Under the pieces are notes generated by a model. That model had not been told where the DNA came from and ran no database searches. It was given only the letters and a program-made list of their open reading frames with translations. A stretch of 64,000 nucleotides of DNA from NCBI GenBank assembly GCA_019918135.1, contig WBZZ01003537.1, forward strand, positions 194,501 through 258,500, written 5' to 3'. This document shows positions 20,247-29,429 of the stretch, piece by piece (position 1 is the first letter of the stretch; the number at the start of each line of letters is the position of its first letter). This DNA is from Paulinella micropora (taxonomy: Eukaryota; Cercozoa; Imbricatea; Euglyphida; Paulinellidae). Both the position numbers and the translations under genes were made by a program.

Positions 20247-20744
20247 CTAGAACTTTAAAAATATCTTTGAAACATCATTACTTTCTTTTTTTGACTTCTC
20301 TGGTTGTCCCGCATAAACATTGACATTAACACGGCCAGTCTTCTTACCTTTACCTTTCTTAGGCTGTTCCTCTTCTTCCTCGCTTTCCTCGCTCTCACTC
20401 TCCTCTTCCACTTTCTTTTTCACCACTTTCTTCGCCTTTTTCTGTTTAGTCTTTAATTTAATACCCGCAACCCGACGGGCAACGATATCTACAAAGTCCT
20501 GTTCTACTTCCTCATCCGAACTGCTCTCCTCACTTAGCTCACCGTCCCGCCCATCAATCATATCCTTCGCCAACTGTTTCTTGGCCGTATGTTCCATCTT
20601 TTCATCATTGGTCATTTCTTTCACATTCTTCGCCTCTTCCTCCGCGAGTAATTCCCTAGCCCTCTCAATCTTTCTCTGCTTAGCCTTTTCCTTTCGCATC
20701 GCATTAGCGATTTTAAGATTTTCTACCGAAGATTTACCCGGCAT
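20247..20744 (-). CDS. Charged coiled-coil protein, unknown function
   Basis: The 165 residues are dominated by Lys, Glu and Ser. The N-terminal half is helical (AMRKEKAKQRKIERARELL), followed by an acidic Ser/Asp/Glu run, a Lys-rich run and a second acidic stretch (ESESEESEEEEEQPKKGKGK). The alternating charge suggests a nucleic-acid or chaperone-like scaffold protein, but there is no recognised domain. It converges on the DUF5754-like gene with 3 bases between stops, and its start faces the fibre gene about 90 bases away, so a bidirectional promoter probably lies at 20745-20834. Confidence 0.6.
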   Translation of the reverse strand: MPGKSSVENLKIANAMRKEKAKQRKIERARELLAEEEAKNVKEMTNDEKMEHTAKKQLAKDMIDGRDGELSEESSSDEEVEQDFVDIVARRVAGIKLKTKQKKAKKVVKKKVEEESESEESEEEEEQPKKGKGKKTGRVNVNVYAGQPEKSKKESNDVSKIFLKF

Positions 20745-20834
20745 ACTGTCTACGACCGTAGGTTGGTACTTGCTTGCTATGGGTTGCTATATTTTCCTAA
20801 ATATAATATTTTAATTAAGATAATATATACAACA

Positions 20835-23800
20835 ATGGGCAGTCAATACAAATCGCTCTTAGGCTTGTCTGAAATTGCGGTGGACTCATTGGACATAAAA
20901 AATTTAGATTTAACGAACACAAACATAGTGGGCTTATACACAGATAGGGTGCCAGAAGATGCTGACCCCGTAAATCTTTACTTTACTAATAGCCGATTTG
21001 ATGCGAGGTTGGCTTTAAAATCAACAACGGACTTAAAAGAAGGCACTAATCTATACTATACTGATGGTAGGTTTGATGCGCGACTAAACACTAAATCAAC
21101 CACTAACCTAGCCGAAGGCACCAATTTATATTATACTAATGCTAGGTTTGACACTCAATTAGCAACAAAGAGCACAACCAACTTAACCGAAGGAACTAAC
21201 TTATACTACACCACAGCAAGGGTTAATACAGATTTTGACACAAGGATAGCAACTAAATCAATAGATGCTTTAAGTGATGTAATCATAACAGGCACACCCG
21301 CTGATAATCAACTTCTTATTTACAGCACTGGGCAATGGAGAAATGTTGCTTCACCTTTTCTTAGATTGGACGGTCTCGCTATGATGATAGGGGATTTAAA
21401 TATGGGAGGTTTTAATGTATCGAATGTCGGTAATGTTGATGGTATTGATGTTTCGGCTCTTGATAGTTCTGTGGTAAAACTAACAGGAGACCAGACTATA
21501 ACAGGAAACAAAACATTTACTACTTATGTGGCCGTAAAAGACTCAAATCCATTAAACACAGGTAAGTTATTCTTCAATTACAACAATAATATGGGTTCTA
21601 TTTATTCGTCGGAGGCAGGTGGAGCAACGGGCTATCCACTAACTATTGTCGGTTCTTCTATACTTTTTGCTCCAACAACAGGTGGTGGAATGACATTGAC
21701 AAATAATGTTTTAAATTTTAATAGCACAACAGCAATCAGCGGACTGCCCGCGCCATTCTACGACGGCGATGCTTCAACAAAGGCTTACACCGATACGAAA
21801 CTGGCAAAGGACGGCACAGTGGCTATGACGGGTAGTTTAAATATGGGAGGATTTTCAATTACAAATGTTAATCTTGTTGACAACATTGATGTATCCACCC
21901 TTGATACTTCTGTGGTCAAACTAACAGGAGACCAAACCATAGCAGGAACCAAAACATTTAGCAATGTGGTAAATGCTAGTGCGGGGATTGATATGAAAAG
22001 TCAAAGCATAACAAATGTAAATCTGGTTGATGGTGTGGATGTTTCTGTTCTTGATACTTCCGCGGTTAAACTGACAGGAGACCAGACCATAGCAGGAAAT
22101 AAAAAATTTACTTCAACAATAGAAGTGCGGGGTGCCACAGGTCCAACCGCTTTTGATGGTATCGGTATTGCCTTTGATACGGCGACAAATATAGGAGAGA
22201 TTGTGGCACAAAAAATAGCAACCGCAGCCTATTATCCAATACAAATAACAGGGTCATATGTTGATTTATATGCTGGGGATAATGTAATCGCGACAGCAAC
22301 GGGCACTACACTATCTTTGAACAACAGAAAAATTACAAACTTAGCCACACCAACAGCAACAACGGACGGGGCGAATAAAAGTTATGTAGATACATTAGAC
22401 GGGCAAAATGTGAAATTAACAGGAAACCAAACCATAGCAGGAATTAAGACATATAGCAGTGGTCTTGAAATAACAGGAAATTCAATAAATGCTACAACAA
22501 AGGGCACATTCGTGGTTTTTAACTCCACAGCCAATATCGGGTCAATTGCTAGTTTGGATATGAAAACTGCAACATATTACAACTTTGAAATTTCTGCGAA
22601 AAAAATAAGTTTCATTATTGACGGGACGATTGTCGGTTGGGTAAATGCTTCGGGGCTAGATTGTAATAGTAGCAAAATAGCCAACCTTGGAACTCCGACA
22701 TTATCAACGGACGGAGCGACAAAAGGGTATGCGGACACATTGGACGGACAAAATGTAAAACTAACAGGCGACCAAACCATAACAGGAATTAAGATATTTA
22801 ATGGAAGTAGAAATGATGTAAAAGCACTGACCTTATTAAGCCAAGCCGATTTCAATAATGTAGATATCATTAATGGTGGAAATATAACATATAATGGGGC
22901 GAGGATATTAAACCAAAACGGAGGAGATATCTTTTTCAGTCAGACAACGGGTGATTATCAGTATTTCTTATTTACTCTAAATACTGCTACAAGCGGAACC
23001 GCGAACCAACGAGGCTATGTATTTACGAATGTAGCGGCTGATGTAAAAGGGGCGGGACTTTATATTTCAAAACTTTTGGATAATAAAAGTGCTTCGTCTG
23101 ACATTGTCCGTTTTAACAATGCTGGCGGTATGCGGTTTTATGGTGCTTTGGATATGAACAGCAACAACATAACAAGTGGCGGAACAATAACAGGAACAAC
23201 ATTAACGGCAACTGCTGGTATATCAACAACTACATTAACGGCGAGCGACAAAATAACAACAGCATCAGGCAAACCAATAATCATAGGCAATACAACAAAA
23301 GGAGTAGGAGCAACTGGTGGCTTAGAGTTATATGGAACGGCGAGCGACCCCGCTGGACCACATATACAAGCCATTGTATCAACAGACACTCATCCAGTTT
23401 TCCAAATGTGGAATTATGCTCATAATGATATTACGTTAGGTTTTGATGCTTATGTGTCGGGAGGGGCATGGAAATCATCTTCTGCGACATCTAACTTTTT
23501 AATACAAAAAAGCACTAACCTTATTTTCTATTACAAATCAGGAGCAACGGTGGGAAATACTGTATCGTTTAATGTCGCAATGGACATCAGTAGCACAACG
23601 GGCTTACTAACGGCTAGTGCGGGGATATCAACAACGACATTGGCAACGAGCGATAAAATAACAACAGCATCAGGCAAACCGATAATCATAGGCAACTCAA
23701 CGAAAGGAGTGGGAGCGACAGGTGGTTTAGAAATATACGGAACGGCGAGTAATGTAGCAGGGCCACATATACAGGCAATAACTTCAACCGATGCCTATCC

Positions 23801-24617
23801 AGTTTTTCAACAACTAAACTGGGCACACGACAATGTCAATTTAAGTTTTGATGCTTATTTTGATGGCACGAACTGGAAATCAAGCCACAGCGGTTCAAAC
23901 TTTCTAATTCAAAAAGGTGGAAAACTCGCTTTTTATTATAATTCAGGAACAGCGGTTGGAAACAATATATCTTACACTGAGGCGATTAATATTAATACGT
24001 CGGGAGAGTTAGTTTTACCAACAGCATCCAGCGGTAATTTATTAATACGAAAAAGACCCGCTTCTACTAATGACCCGCAACTATTTTTTAAATCAGGAGG
24101 ATATACGAATTATGCATCAATTGTTTCTTCAACTGGTTTGCTTCACGCTTGGACTACTTCAAACTCTACTACTGGTGAGCCGTCAGGCAGTTATAATTAT
24201 ATCCCGCTAAATGGTGCTTGGACAAACTCGTCGGATAGACGGCTTAAATCAGATATTAAAACATTAGACTGCGGTGATTGTTGCGAGAAACTAACAAAAA
24301 TAAACTGCTGCTCGTATTATTGGAAATCAGATGAGAAGAAAGAAAAAAAAGGCCACGGATTTATTGCGGACGAAGTAAAAAAGATTTTTCCAGAATTTGT
24401 ATCTGAAAGTGGAATGAAAGCAGAGGATGGAGACGGCTACCTTGAAGGCATAACATACACTGACTTTATACCTGTATTGGTCAGCGGATTTCAACATTTA
24501 ACGGAAAAAGTGATTTATTTAGAAAAAGAAAATAAAACTTTACTTAATATATTACAAGACCAAGCGAACCAATTAGCAGAAATACGAGCAGTTTTATTTC
24601 CTTCAAATGCCCCCTAG
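20835..24617 (+). CDS. Giant fibre protein with C-terminal S74 intramolecular chaperone
   Basis: From the ATG at 20835, behind AATATATACAACA, the product has 1,260 residues; the frame opens 24 codons earlier but without a good start. Residues about 45-140 hold four repeats of the type EGTNLYYTxxRFDxRL, common in phage tail fibres. The middle has about six LTGDQTIxGxKTF repeats and then two near-identical blocks of about 120 residues (ITTASGKPIIIGN...) with beta-rich composition. The C-terminus (about 1130-1260) is a peptidase S74 chaperone: SSDRRLKSDI with the Ser-Lys dyad, GHGFIADEVKKIFPEFV, and a final coiled coil. Such domains trimerise the fibre and cleave themselves off. It is likely a receptor-binding spike on the capsid vertex. 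Confidence 0.88.
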   Translation: MGSQYKSLLGLSEIAVDSLDIKNLDLTNTNIVGLYTDRVPEDADPVNLYFTNSRFDARLALKSTTDLKEGTNLYYTDGRFDARLNTKSTTNLAEGTNLYYTNARFDTQLATKSTTNLTEGTNLYYTTARVNTDFDTRIATKSIDALSDVIITGTPADNQLLIYSTGQWRNVASPFLRLDGLAMMIGDLNMGGFNVSNVGNVDGIDVSALDSSVVKLTGDQTITGNKTFTTYVAVKDSNPLNTGKLFFNYNNNMGSIYSSEAGGATGYPLTIVGSSILFAPTTGGGMTLTNNVLNFNSTTAISGLPAPFYDGDASTKAYTDTKLAKDGTVAMTGSLNMGGFSITNVNLVDNIDVSTLDTSVVKLTGDQTIAGTKTFSNVVNASAGIDMKSQSITNVNLVDGVDVSVLDTSAVKLTGDQTIAGNKKFTSTIEVRGATGPTAFDGIGIAFDTATNIGEIVAQKIATAAYYPIQITGSYVDLYAGDNVIATATGTTLSLNNRKITNLATPTATTDGANKSYVDTLDGQNVKLTGNQTIAGIKTYSSGLEITGNSINATTKGTFVVFNSTANIGSIASLDMKTATYYNFEISAKKISFIIDGTIVGWVNASGLDCNSSKIANLGTPTLSTDGATKGYADTLDGQNVKLTGDQTITGIKIFNGSRNDVKALTLLSQADFNNVDIINGGNITYNGARILNQNGGDIFFSQTTGDYQYFLFTLNTATSGTANQRGYVFTNVAADVKGAGLYISKLLDNKSASSDIVRFNNAGGMRFYGALDMNSNNITSGGTITGTTLTATAGISTTTLTASDKITTASGKPIIIGNTTKGVGATGGLELYGTASDPAGPHIQAIVSTDTHPVFQMWNYAHNDITLGFDAYVSGGAWKSSSATSNFLIQKSTNLIFYYKSGATVGNTVSFNVAMDISSTTGLLTASAGISTTTLATSDKITTASGKPIIIGNSTKGVGATGGLEIYGTASNVAGPHIQAITSTDAYPVFQQLNWAHDNVNLSFDAYFDGTNWKSSHSGSNFLIQKGGKLAFYYNSGTAVGNNISYTEAININTSGELVLPTASSGNLLIRKRPASTNDPQLFFKSGGYTNYASIVSSTGLLHAWTTSNSTTGEPSGSYNYIPLNGAWTNSSDRRLKSDIKTLDCGDCCEKLTKINCCSYYWKSDEKKEKKGHGFIADEVKKIFPEFVSESGMKAEDGDGYLEGITYTDFIPVLVSGFQHLTEKVIYLEKENKTLLNILQDQANQLAEIRAVLFPSNAP

Positions 24618-24948
24618 ATTACACCCACCACCAATCATAGAAGTAGATGGAGGCGAACTCACACCAGAACTCAAAAACCGTGTGCTTGATGTCCAAATTA
24701 AGCAGGAAGAAAAAAAATTAGACCACGAATACGAGGACAGCTGGGATTGCTGTTTGACTAAGCGAAAAACCGACAGCCGACTTATTAAATACTTATTTCA
24801 AATGGGTATCATTATCGCCATCATCACCCTTTGTATCGTGAGGTTGTCTGAAAAGAACTTACCGTGCGAGGTTGCCAACACGTACGTAGGTATTTTGACC
24901 TTGCTTATAGGCATCTGCCTTCCTTCCCCTTCTAGCTCAAAGAAGTGA
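24607..24948 (+). CDS. Small two-pass membrane protein
   Basis: The 113 residues overlap the end of the fibre gene by 11 bases, so the two are probably translated from linked transcripts. The N-terminal half is soluble and acidic. Two hydrophobic segments follow (LFQMGIIIAIITLCIVRL and YVGILTLLIGICLPSP), ending in Ser/Lys. It may be a virion or internal-membrane protein, or interact with the fibre. No family name is certain. Confidence 0.65.
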   Translation: MPPRLHPPPIIEVDGGELTPELKNRVLDVQIKQEEKKLDHEYEDSWDCCLTKRKTDSRLIKYLFQMGIIIAIITLCIVRLSEKNLPCEVANTYVGILTLLIGICLPSPSSSKK

Positions 24949-25188
24949 GCATTCATATAATTGAGTTTTATACCAAGAGCTATCACCAGCACAGATTAGC
25001 GGGATAGCTTCATCAAAACTACGACACATATTATTTCCATTATTTATGAAAACACATTTAAATTTGGTTTCTATTCCTTTTTGAATACAATAAAGACAAC
25101 TTTCATTTTTTTTATCGCTGACCCGTGAATAGAAATCACAAGCAGTCCGACCTAACACAGAGCACACAAATAATAATATTAATAACAT
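24937..25188 (-). CDS. Small Cys-rich protein with signal peptide
   Basis: The 83 residues start MLLILLFVCSVLGRTACDFY, a typical secretion signal. About eight cysteines follow (SCLYCIQKG, FKCVF, MCRSF, LICAG, YECSLL). It overlaps the convergent membrane-protein gene by 12 bases. The spacing suggests disulfide bonding in the secretory pathway. The role is unknown; host-surface interaction or superinfection control are guesses. Confidence 0.5.
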   Translation of the reverse strand: MLLILLFVCSVLGRTACDFYSRVSDKKNESCLYCIQKGIETKFKCVFINNGNNMCRSFDEAIPLICAGDSSWYKTQLYECSLL

Positions 25189-25232
25189 AATATATTATAC
25201 AACATATAGAACCGCTTCACCAAAAATAGAGG

Positions 25233-25595
25233 ATGACTGATTTCAAATACCAAAAGATTATTTTTCTGAGTAATGATTTTGCTGGTGGTAGCAAGACATT
25301 TGACAAAAACATTCAAATGAACTTTACCCCAACCAGAATGAATGTTAAGTTTATCCACTATATGAATGATACATCGGAAACAAAAACGAAAATCCTTTAT
25401 ATGGACCGCATCGGCATTATCGGCACATTCGCTGACAGCAATGTCGCAAACATTTCAAATCTCGGTTATAATCTTGGAAATATCGGCTGGACCGACGGTC
25501 AATACAGTTTTAAAGTGCTTAAAACAGACAGCGGTAATATTGAGACCGACCAACTAGCTGGAAGAATTGTTATTTGTTTAGAATTTTTGGCTTGA
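25233..25595 (+). CDS. Beta-rich small protein, probably virion-associated
   Basis: The 120 residues have no recognised domain. The composition (FTPTRMNVKFIHYMN, GRIVICLEFLA) suggests a small beta-sandwich like a minor capsid or cement protein. It lies directly upstream of the packaging ATPase in the late-gene block, with 14 bases between its stop and the ATPase ATG. Confidence 0.5.
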   Translation: MTDFKYQKIIFLSNDFAGGSKTFDKNIQMNFTPTRMNVKFIHYMNDTSETKTKILYMDRIGIIGTFADSNVANISNLGYNLGNIGWTDGQYSFKVLKTDSGNIETDQLAGRIVICLEFLA

Positions 25596-25609
25596 TAAAG
25601 TATAGAGTG

Positions 25610-26434
25610 ATGGAGAAAATCAATAATGTAAAGGTGAAACCAGTCAAGCAAAACGGAGATGGCGACAAGTTGGCAAAAGGATATAAGTTATTTGATGAAC
25701 CGTATGCCAATATTTTTCTTCTCGCTCGCAAGAAGAGTGGCAAGACGACCGCACTGTTTGAAATCCTGAAACGAACAACGGACAAAAAAACGAGGATTGT
25801 TATCATTGCCAGCACAATCCACAAGGACCACATTTACAAAGAAATGGTTAAGCACTTCAAGAAGAAGGGAAACCCGATGGCTATATATACATATTTGAAA
25901 ACGGAAGGACTGTCTGTAATTGATTACGAGTTAGACAAACTGAATAAGCCAGATGAGGAGCAAGAAGAAGGCGAGGTTGTGCGGGACGAGAAAGAAGAAC
26001 CGAAGCCAAAGTTTTTATATTTTGGAAAAGAGGAAAAGAAGAAACAGGAGGGAGGCGAAAAGGTGGAGAGACCGTCTAAGTATCAAACTCCCGAAGTTGT
26101 GCTAGTTTTGGACGACCTTGGAAGTGGGCTCAGAGATAAATCAGTAAGCGATTTGTTGAAGCGGAACAGGCATTTCAAGTCAAAGGTGATTATAAGCTCA
26201 CAATATCTACAAGACCTAAAACCTGAGGCGATTAAACAGCTGGACTACCTTCTTATTTTTCCAGGTCAGAGTGTTGATAAAATAGAACTCGTGTATAAAC
26301 ATTTGGACCTCGGCTATGACCTTGAATACTTCATTGAAAAATACCACGAGGCTACCAAAGAACGATTTAACTTTTTGTATGTTGATGCGGTGTCGGACGA
26401 GCTGAGGCAAAATTTTAATAAACGATTTTTGTAA
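25610..26434 (+). CDS. Genome-packaging ATPase (A32/FtsK-HerA type)
   Basis: This motor would pump the linear DNA into the preformed capsid. I chose the ATG at 25610 (MEKINNVKVK, 274 residues) because the upstream part of the frame overlaps the previous gene. Walker A is ARKKSGKT at residues 39-46 and Walker B is VVLVLDDLG at about 163-171. VIISSQYLQDL follows at the sensor position. Between the Walker motifs is an unusual charged insert (about 105-155, EEQEEGEVVRDEKEEPKPK). The size is normal for Polinton/PLV ATPases. It is followed by a late-type promoter motif for the next gene. Confidence 0.88.
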   Translation: MEKINNVKVKPVKQNGDGDKLAKGYKLFDEPYANIFLLARKKSGKTTALFEILKRTTDKKTRIVIIASTIHKDHIYKEMVKHFKKKGNPMAIYTYLKTEGLSVIDYELDKLNKPDEEQEEGEVVRDEKEEPKPKFLYFGKEEKKKQEGGEKVERPSKYQTPEVVLVLDDLGSGLRDKSVSDLLKRNRHFKSKVIISSQYLQDLKPEAIKQLDYLLIFPGQSVDKIELVYKHLDLGYDLEYFIEKYHEATKERFNFLYVDAVSDELRQNFNKRFL

Positions 26435-26440
26435 TTTTGT

Positions 26441-26456
26441 ATTATTTATTTTTTTT
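26441..26456 (+). promoter_or_regulatory. Putative late promoter motif
   Basis: ATTATTTATTTTTTTT lies 12 bases before the start codon of the basic protein at 26468. The same motif precedes MCP and two other late genes. Confidence 0.5.
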
Positions 26457-26467
26457 CATATATTATA

Positions 26468-26776
26468 ATGGTTGTGAAAACAACAAGGGTTGAAGTCATT
26501 CCAACAGTCGGAAAAATAACAAGAAACTCAAACACAATGGCGGGCGGAAAAAAGAAAACTGGTCGCAAGAAGGGGCAACAGGGTGGAAAAGTAAATTGGA
26601 AAAAAGTCGGACAGGCAATATTGGATGCTAATAGGTTTATCAAGAAAAATCAATTGATTTCAAGAGGGGCTACCTTTCTTAGCGATGTCGGAGTTCCTTA
26701 TGCGGACCGTGTAGCGAAGGCTGCGGCCAAACAAGGATACGGCAAGCAACGAGGCCGTGGGGCACTTAAATTTTAA
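26468..26776 (+). CDS. Small basic core-like protein
   Basis: The 102 residues are Lys/Arg/Gly-rich (GGKKKTGRKKGQQGGKVNWKK) with a C-terminal hydrophobic-amphipathic part (KNQLISRGATFLSDVGVPYA) and a basic end. In Polintons and PLVs small proteins of this type sit near the protease and capsid genes and are thought to act like adenovirus core or membrane-lytic proteins processed by the protease. Gly-Gly sites near GGK and QQGG could be cleavage sites. I infer DNA condensation or membrane activity; there is no direct proof. Confidence 0.55.
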   Translation: MVVKTTRVEVIPTVGKITRNSNTMAGGKKKTGRKKGQQGGKVNWKKVGQAILDANRFIKKNQLISRGATFLSDVGVPYADRVAKAAAKQGYGKQRGRGALKF

Positions 26777-26806
26777 ACCCCCAGATAATATTGAACTAAA
26801 CTTTCT

Positions 26807-26820
26807 ATTATTTTTTTATA
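26807..26820 (+). promoter_or_regulatory. Putative late promoter motif (variant)
   Basis: ATTATTTTTTTATA ends 4 bases before the start codon at 26825, a shortened form of the motif at 26441. Confidence 0.4.
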
Positions 26821-26824
26821 TACG

Positions 26825-27568
26825 ATGAGAAAAAAACCTAAACAAAGACCGCCGAGGATATACAGAACGAAAGATGGTCGGCCATATATCAAAGTAAAAG
26901 GCAAACGGGCATATCTAAACTTTGGAAAGAAAACAAATGACTTATCAACACTTCAAATCGTTAAGCTGTTTATGAAATACTTGAATAAACCAAAAGCAAA
27001 GAAACCGCGGCCGACACATAAAGACAAACGCACACTGAAAAAAGTTCAAAGCCTGTCGGATATTGAACAGAACACGAGAACCGCAATTCAAGACCACTTA
27101 GACAAACTTAAACAAGAAAAGTATGAACTCATTGAAGCCATAGAGAAAAAGGAAAAGTCGGCACGGGATGACCTACAAGAGGATAAGAAACGGCAGGAAA
27201 GAAAGGACCTTGCCGATGCTAAGGGAAGAAAAGAGGAGTTGGACAGGGAACATAAAAGAGAACTGGCGGAGGTTAAGGAAAGGCTGGAAGAAAAGGATAG
27301 GGAAATGAAAAAGGAACAACGACTTATCCAGGAACTAAATGCTGAACGACGACATAGACAGGGATTATTGATGGCACCACTAGCACCGCCTATGATATCT
27401 TCACGACCACCGCCACCACCAGGAAGGCCACCACCAAGGAAAAGAAGAGGCATAATTGTAAAGGATGCGGAAGAAGAGGAGAAACACAAGCAAACTAAAA
27501 AGGAAAAATTAATTGATAATATGTTCGCTGAGACACTAAAACAGAAACGGAATAAAGCAGGAACCTAA
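26825..27568 (+). CDS. Coiled-coil protein with basic N-terminal motif
   Basis: The 247 residues start with a short basic beta-like unit (IYRTKDGRPYIKVKGKRAYL) that I recall at the N-terminus of other PLV proteins. A long charged coiled coil follows (about residues 85-175, EELDREHKRELAEVKERLEE), then a proline run (RPPPPPGRPPPRKRR) and a basic end. It lies between the core-like protein and the protease, so a structural or scaffolding role in assembly is plausible. No enzyme motif is visible. Confidence 0.6.
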   Translation: MRKKPKQRPPRIYRTKDGRPYIKVKGKRAYLNFGKKTNDLSTLQIVKLFMKYLNKPKAKKPRPTHKDKRTLKKVQSLSDIEQNTRTAIQDHLDKLKQEKYELIEAIEKKEKSARDDLQEDKKRQERKDLADAKGRKEELDREHKRELAEVKERLEEKDREMKKEQRLIQELNAERRHRQGLLMAPLAPPMISSRPPPPPGRPPPRKRRGIIVKDAEEEEKHKQTKKEKLIDNMFAETLKQKRNKAGT

Positions 27569-27599
27569 TAATGAAATAATTGTTAAAAAACTACGATTT

Positions 27600-28415
27600 A
27601 TGGGCCACAATATTCCAGATATGAAACCAGCGAAGGGGGGAAGAATAAATTATTCAGGAATGTTGAAAAAATGGCTATATACCAGTCCTGTTATAAACGA
27701 GGGAATGATGTCGCCCGACCAGGCTTGGACTTCATTTGATTTATGGGTAGAAGGTGCCGTTCAAAAAAGAAAAGATGAAGTAGATAGAGAAGCAAAAGGA
27801 GAAGAAAAAGCAGTAGAAAAAGAAGTAGAAGAAAAAGAAGAACAAGGAGTTGTAGAAGAGCCAAGTGGTAATGATGAAGATTTGGTGAGTGAAACGGAGG
27901 ACCCTGGCGAACAGTCTGGTATCGGAGCGGGGCTAAGGACGAATGAAATAGACGACATAATGAAAAAGCACGATTGGTATTTGGGCACGATAGCCAGCGA
28001 CCAAATCAACACATTAAAACCAGAAAAAAGAAAGAAGTATGGTTTTATTATGAATACGGACCCAAGCACCAAAAAAGGGCAACATTGGATGGCTGTTTGG
28101 GTTAGTCTGAATGGCGATAGGAGTGTTGAAATCTACGACCCGCTAGCCGAATATCAACCGACTGAACTTTTCCAGCAACAAATGAAACAGCTGTTAGATA
28201 AAAGCCGTCCTGATAGTTATTTATTAATGAAGGTCAATCAAGTTAAACAACAATCAAACACCTCAGACACTTGCGGTTGGCACTCAATGCGGTTTCTTTT
28301 AGAGCGGGCAAAAGGAACAAGATTTAAATTCGCCAGTGGATGGACTGATTTGAAGGAGAAGGAGGCGGAGGAATTGAAATCACAGAATGGGTATGGTTTT
28401 GATACATATATTTAA
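27600..28415 (+). CDS. Adenain/Ulp1-type cysteine protease (maturation protease)
   Basis: This enzyme would cleave capsid and core precursors during virion maturation. The 271 residues comprise an N-terminal region, an acidic Glu/Lys-rich linker (about 55-120) and a C48-like catalytic domain (about 125-265). Catalytic residues in order are His162 (GQHWMAVWV), Asp180 (IYDPLA), Gln217/218 (oxyanion hole) and Cys225 (SDTCGWHSMRF). The His-Asp-Gln-Cys order matches adenovirus protease and Ulp1. The gene lies between the coiled-coil protein and the penton, as expected for the Polinton morphogenesis module. It has no A/T-rich late motif of its own and may be expressed with the upstream gene. Confidence 0.88.
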   Translation: MGHNIPDMKPAKGGRINYSGMLKKWLYTSPVINEGMMSPDQAWTSFDLWVEGAVQKRKDEVDREAKGEEKAVEKEVEEKEEQGVVEEPSGNDEDLVSETEDPGEQSGIGAGLRTNEIDDIMKKHDWYLGTIASDQINTLKPEKRKKYGFIMNTDPSTKKGQHWMAVWVSLNGDRSVEIYDPLAEYQPTELFQQQMKQLLDKSRPDSYLLMKVNQVKQQSNTSDTCGWHSMRFLLERAKGTRFKFASGWTDLKEKEAEELKSQNGYGFDTYI

Positions 28416-28513
28416 CCCCTCCGTTGTGGTAATTAAAACAAAAATATATTTTTCTATATATATACAGTATATTTTTTGAGGTCGTAGGAGGTTTTTGAAA
28501 AAAAGCTCCTACA

Positions 28514-29329
28514 ATGGAGTATAAAGGTGGCAGGAGTTCTAACATCTATTACATAAACAGTAAAAACAGGATTAATGGCACAGATAGCGACTTTACACAC
28601 TCTTTGGATTTAAGAGGATTGGACAATCCAACACACTGTAAAATTTTACATATCTATGTGCCGAAGTCGTATTACTCTGTGGCAAGTCCTTACAACACTT
28701 TTATTCTGAGTGAGAACGGCAACGAGGCAGTCATTACGATACCCGAAGGAAACTACACAATGAATAACTTAAAAAATAAGCTGGCCGAAGTGCTAACCGC
28801 AGAAAGCCCCAACGACTACACATACACAATAACAAGCAACAACACCAACACTGACCCAGAAGACGGCAAGCTATTATTTACTGTGGCAGACAACCCCATT
28901 AATATTCAACCGCGGTTTGTATTTGATGACGAAACAAGGGTTCACGAAATTATGGGGTTTGAGCGGTCGTCTACTTATTTCTTTGCTAATAATACACTGA
29001 GGTCATCAAATGTCATAATATTGACGGGCGAAAAAACATTGTATCTTCAATCGGACCTCGTTGGCGAAGGCGACAATCACGTGCTCCAAGAAATATACAC
29101 AGCGAATGAAATCCCGTTCGGCTCTGTTATCTACGATGGAAGCGGGTCGGAGTATGGCAAAAGACTGTCCGCCAATTCAAACAATGTATTTAGGTTTTAC
29201 TTAACTGACGAAAACGACCAACCCATTAACCTAAACGGTCTCGGCATTGTTATGACATTGTTGATTTACCGCGAAACGAATTATTTTAATTTATTTACAT
29301 CATTTTTTAATTTGCTTAAATCTAGGTAG
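28514..29329 (+). CDS. Minor capsid (penton-like) protein
   Basis: The 271 residues begin MEYKGGRSSNIYYINSKNRI and continue with TDSDFTHSLDL, an N-terminal signature of single-jelly-roll penton proteins in Polintons, PLVs and giant viruses. Beta-rich composition continues to the C-terminus (FRFYLTDENDQPINLNGLGI). Pentons fill the icosahedral vertices and would anchor the fibre. It directly precedes the MCP, the usual order in this group. An AT-rich leader (ATATTTTTCTATATATATAC) precedes it. Confidence 0.82.
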   Translation: MEYKGGRSSNIYYINSKNRINGTDSDFTHSLDLRGLDNPTHCKILHIYVPKSYYSVASPYNTFILSENGNEAVITIPEGNYTMNNLKNKLAEVLTAESPNDYTYTITSNNTNTDPEDGKLLFTVADNPINIQPRFVFDDETRVHEIMGFERSSTYFFANNTLRSSNVIILTGEKTLYLQSDLVGEGDNHVLQEIYTANEIPFGSVIYDGSGSEYGKRLSANSNNVFRFYLTDENDQPINLNGLGIVMTLLIYRETNYFNLFTSFFNLLKSR

Positions 29330-29345
29330 GTTAATTAATTTTAGA

Positions 29346-29360
29346 ATTATTTATTTTTTT
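29346..29360 (+). promoter_or_regulatory. Putative late promoter motif before MCP
   Basis: ATTATTTATTTTTTT is followed 14 bases later by ATATATAG and then by the MCP start 70 bases downstream. Confidence 0.5.
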
Positions 29361-29429
29361 CTCAGGTTAAGATATATAGAGACCTTTTGAAAATCGTTTT
29401 TGAATTCGTAAGTATGCCGTCTGTCCAAT

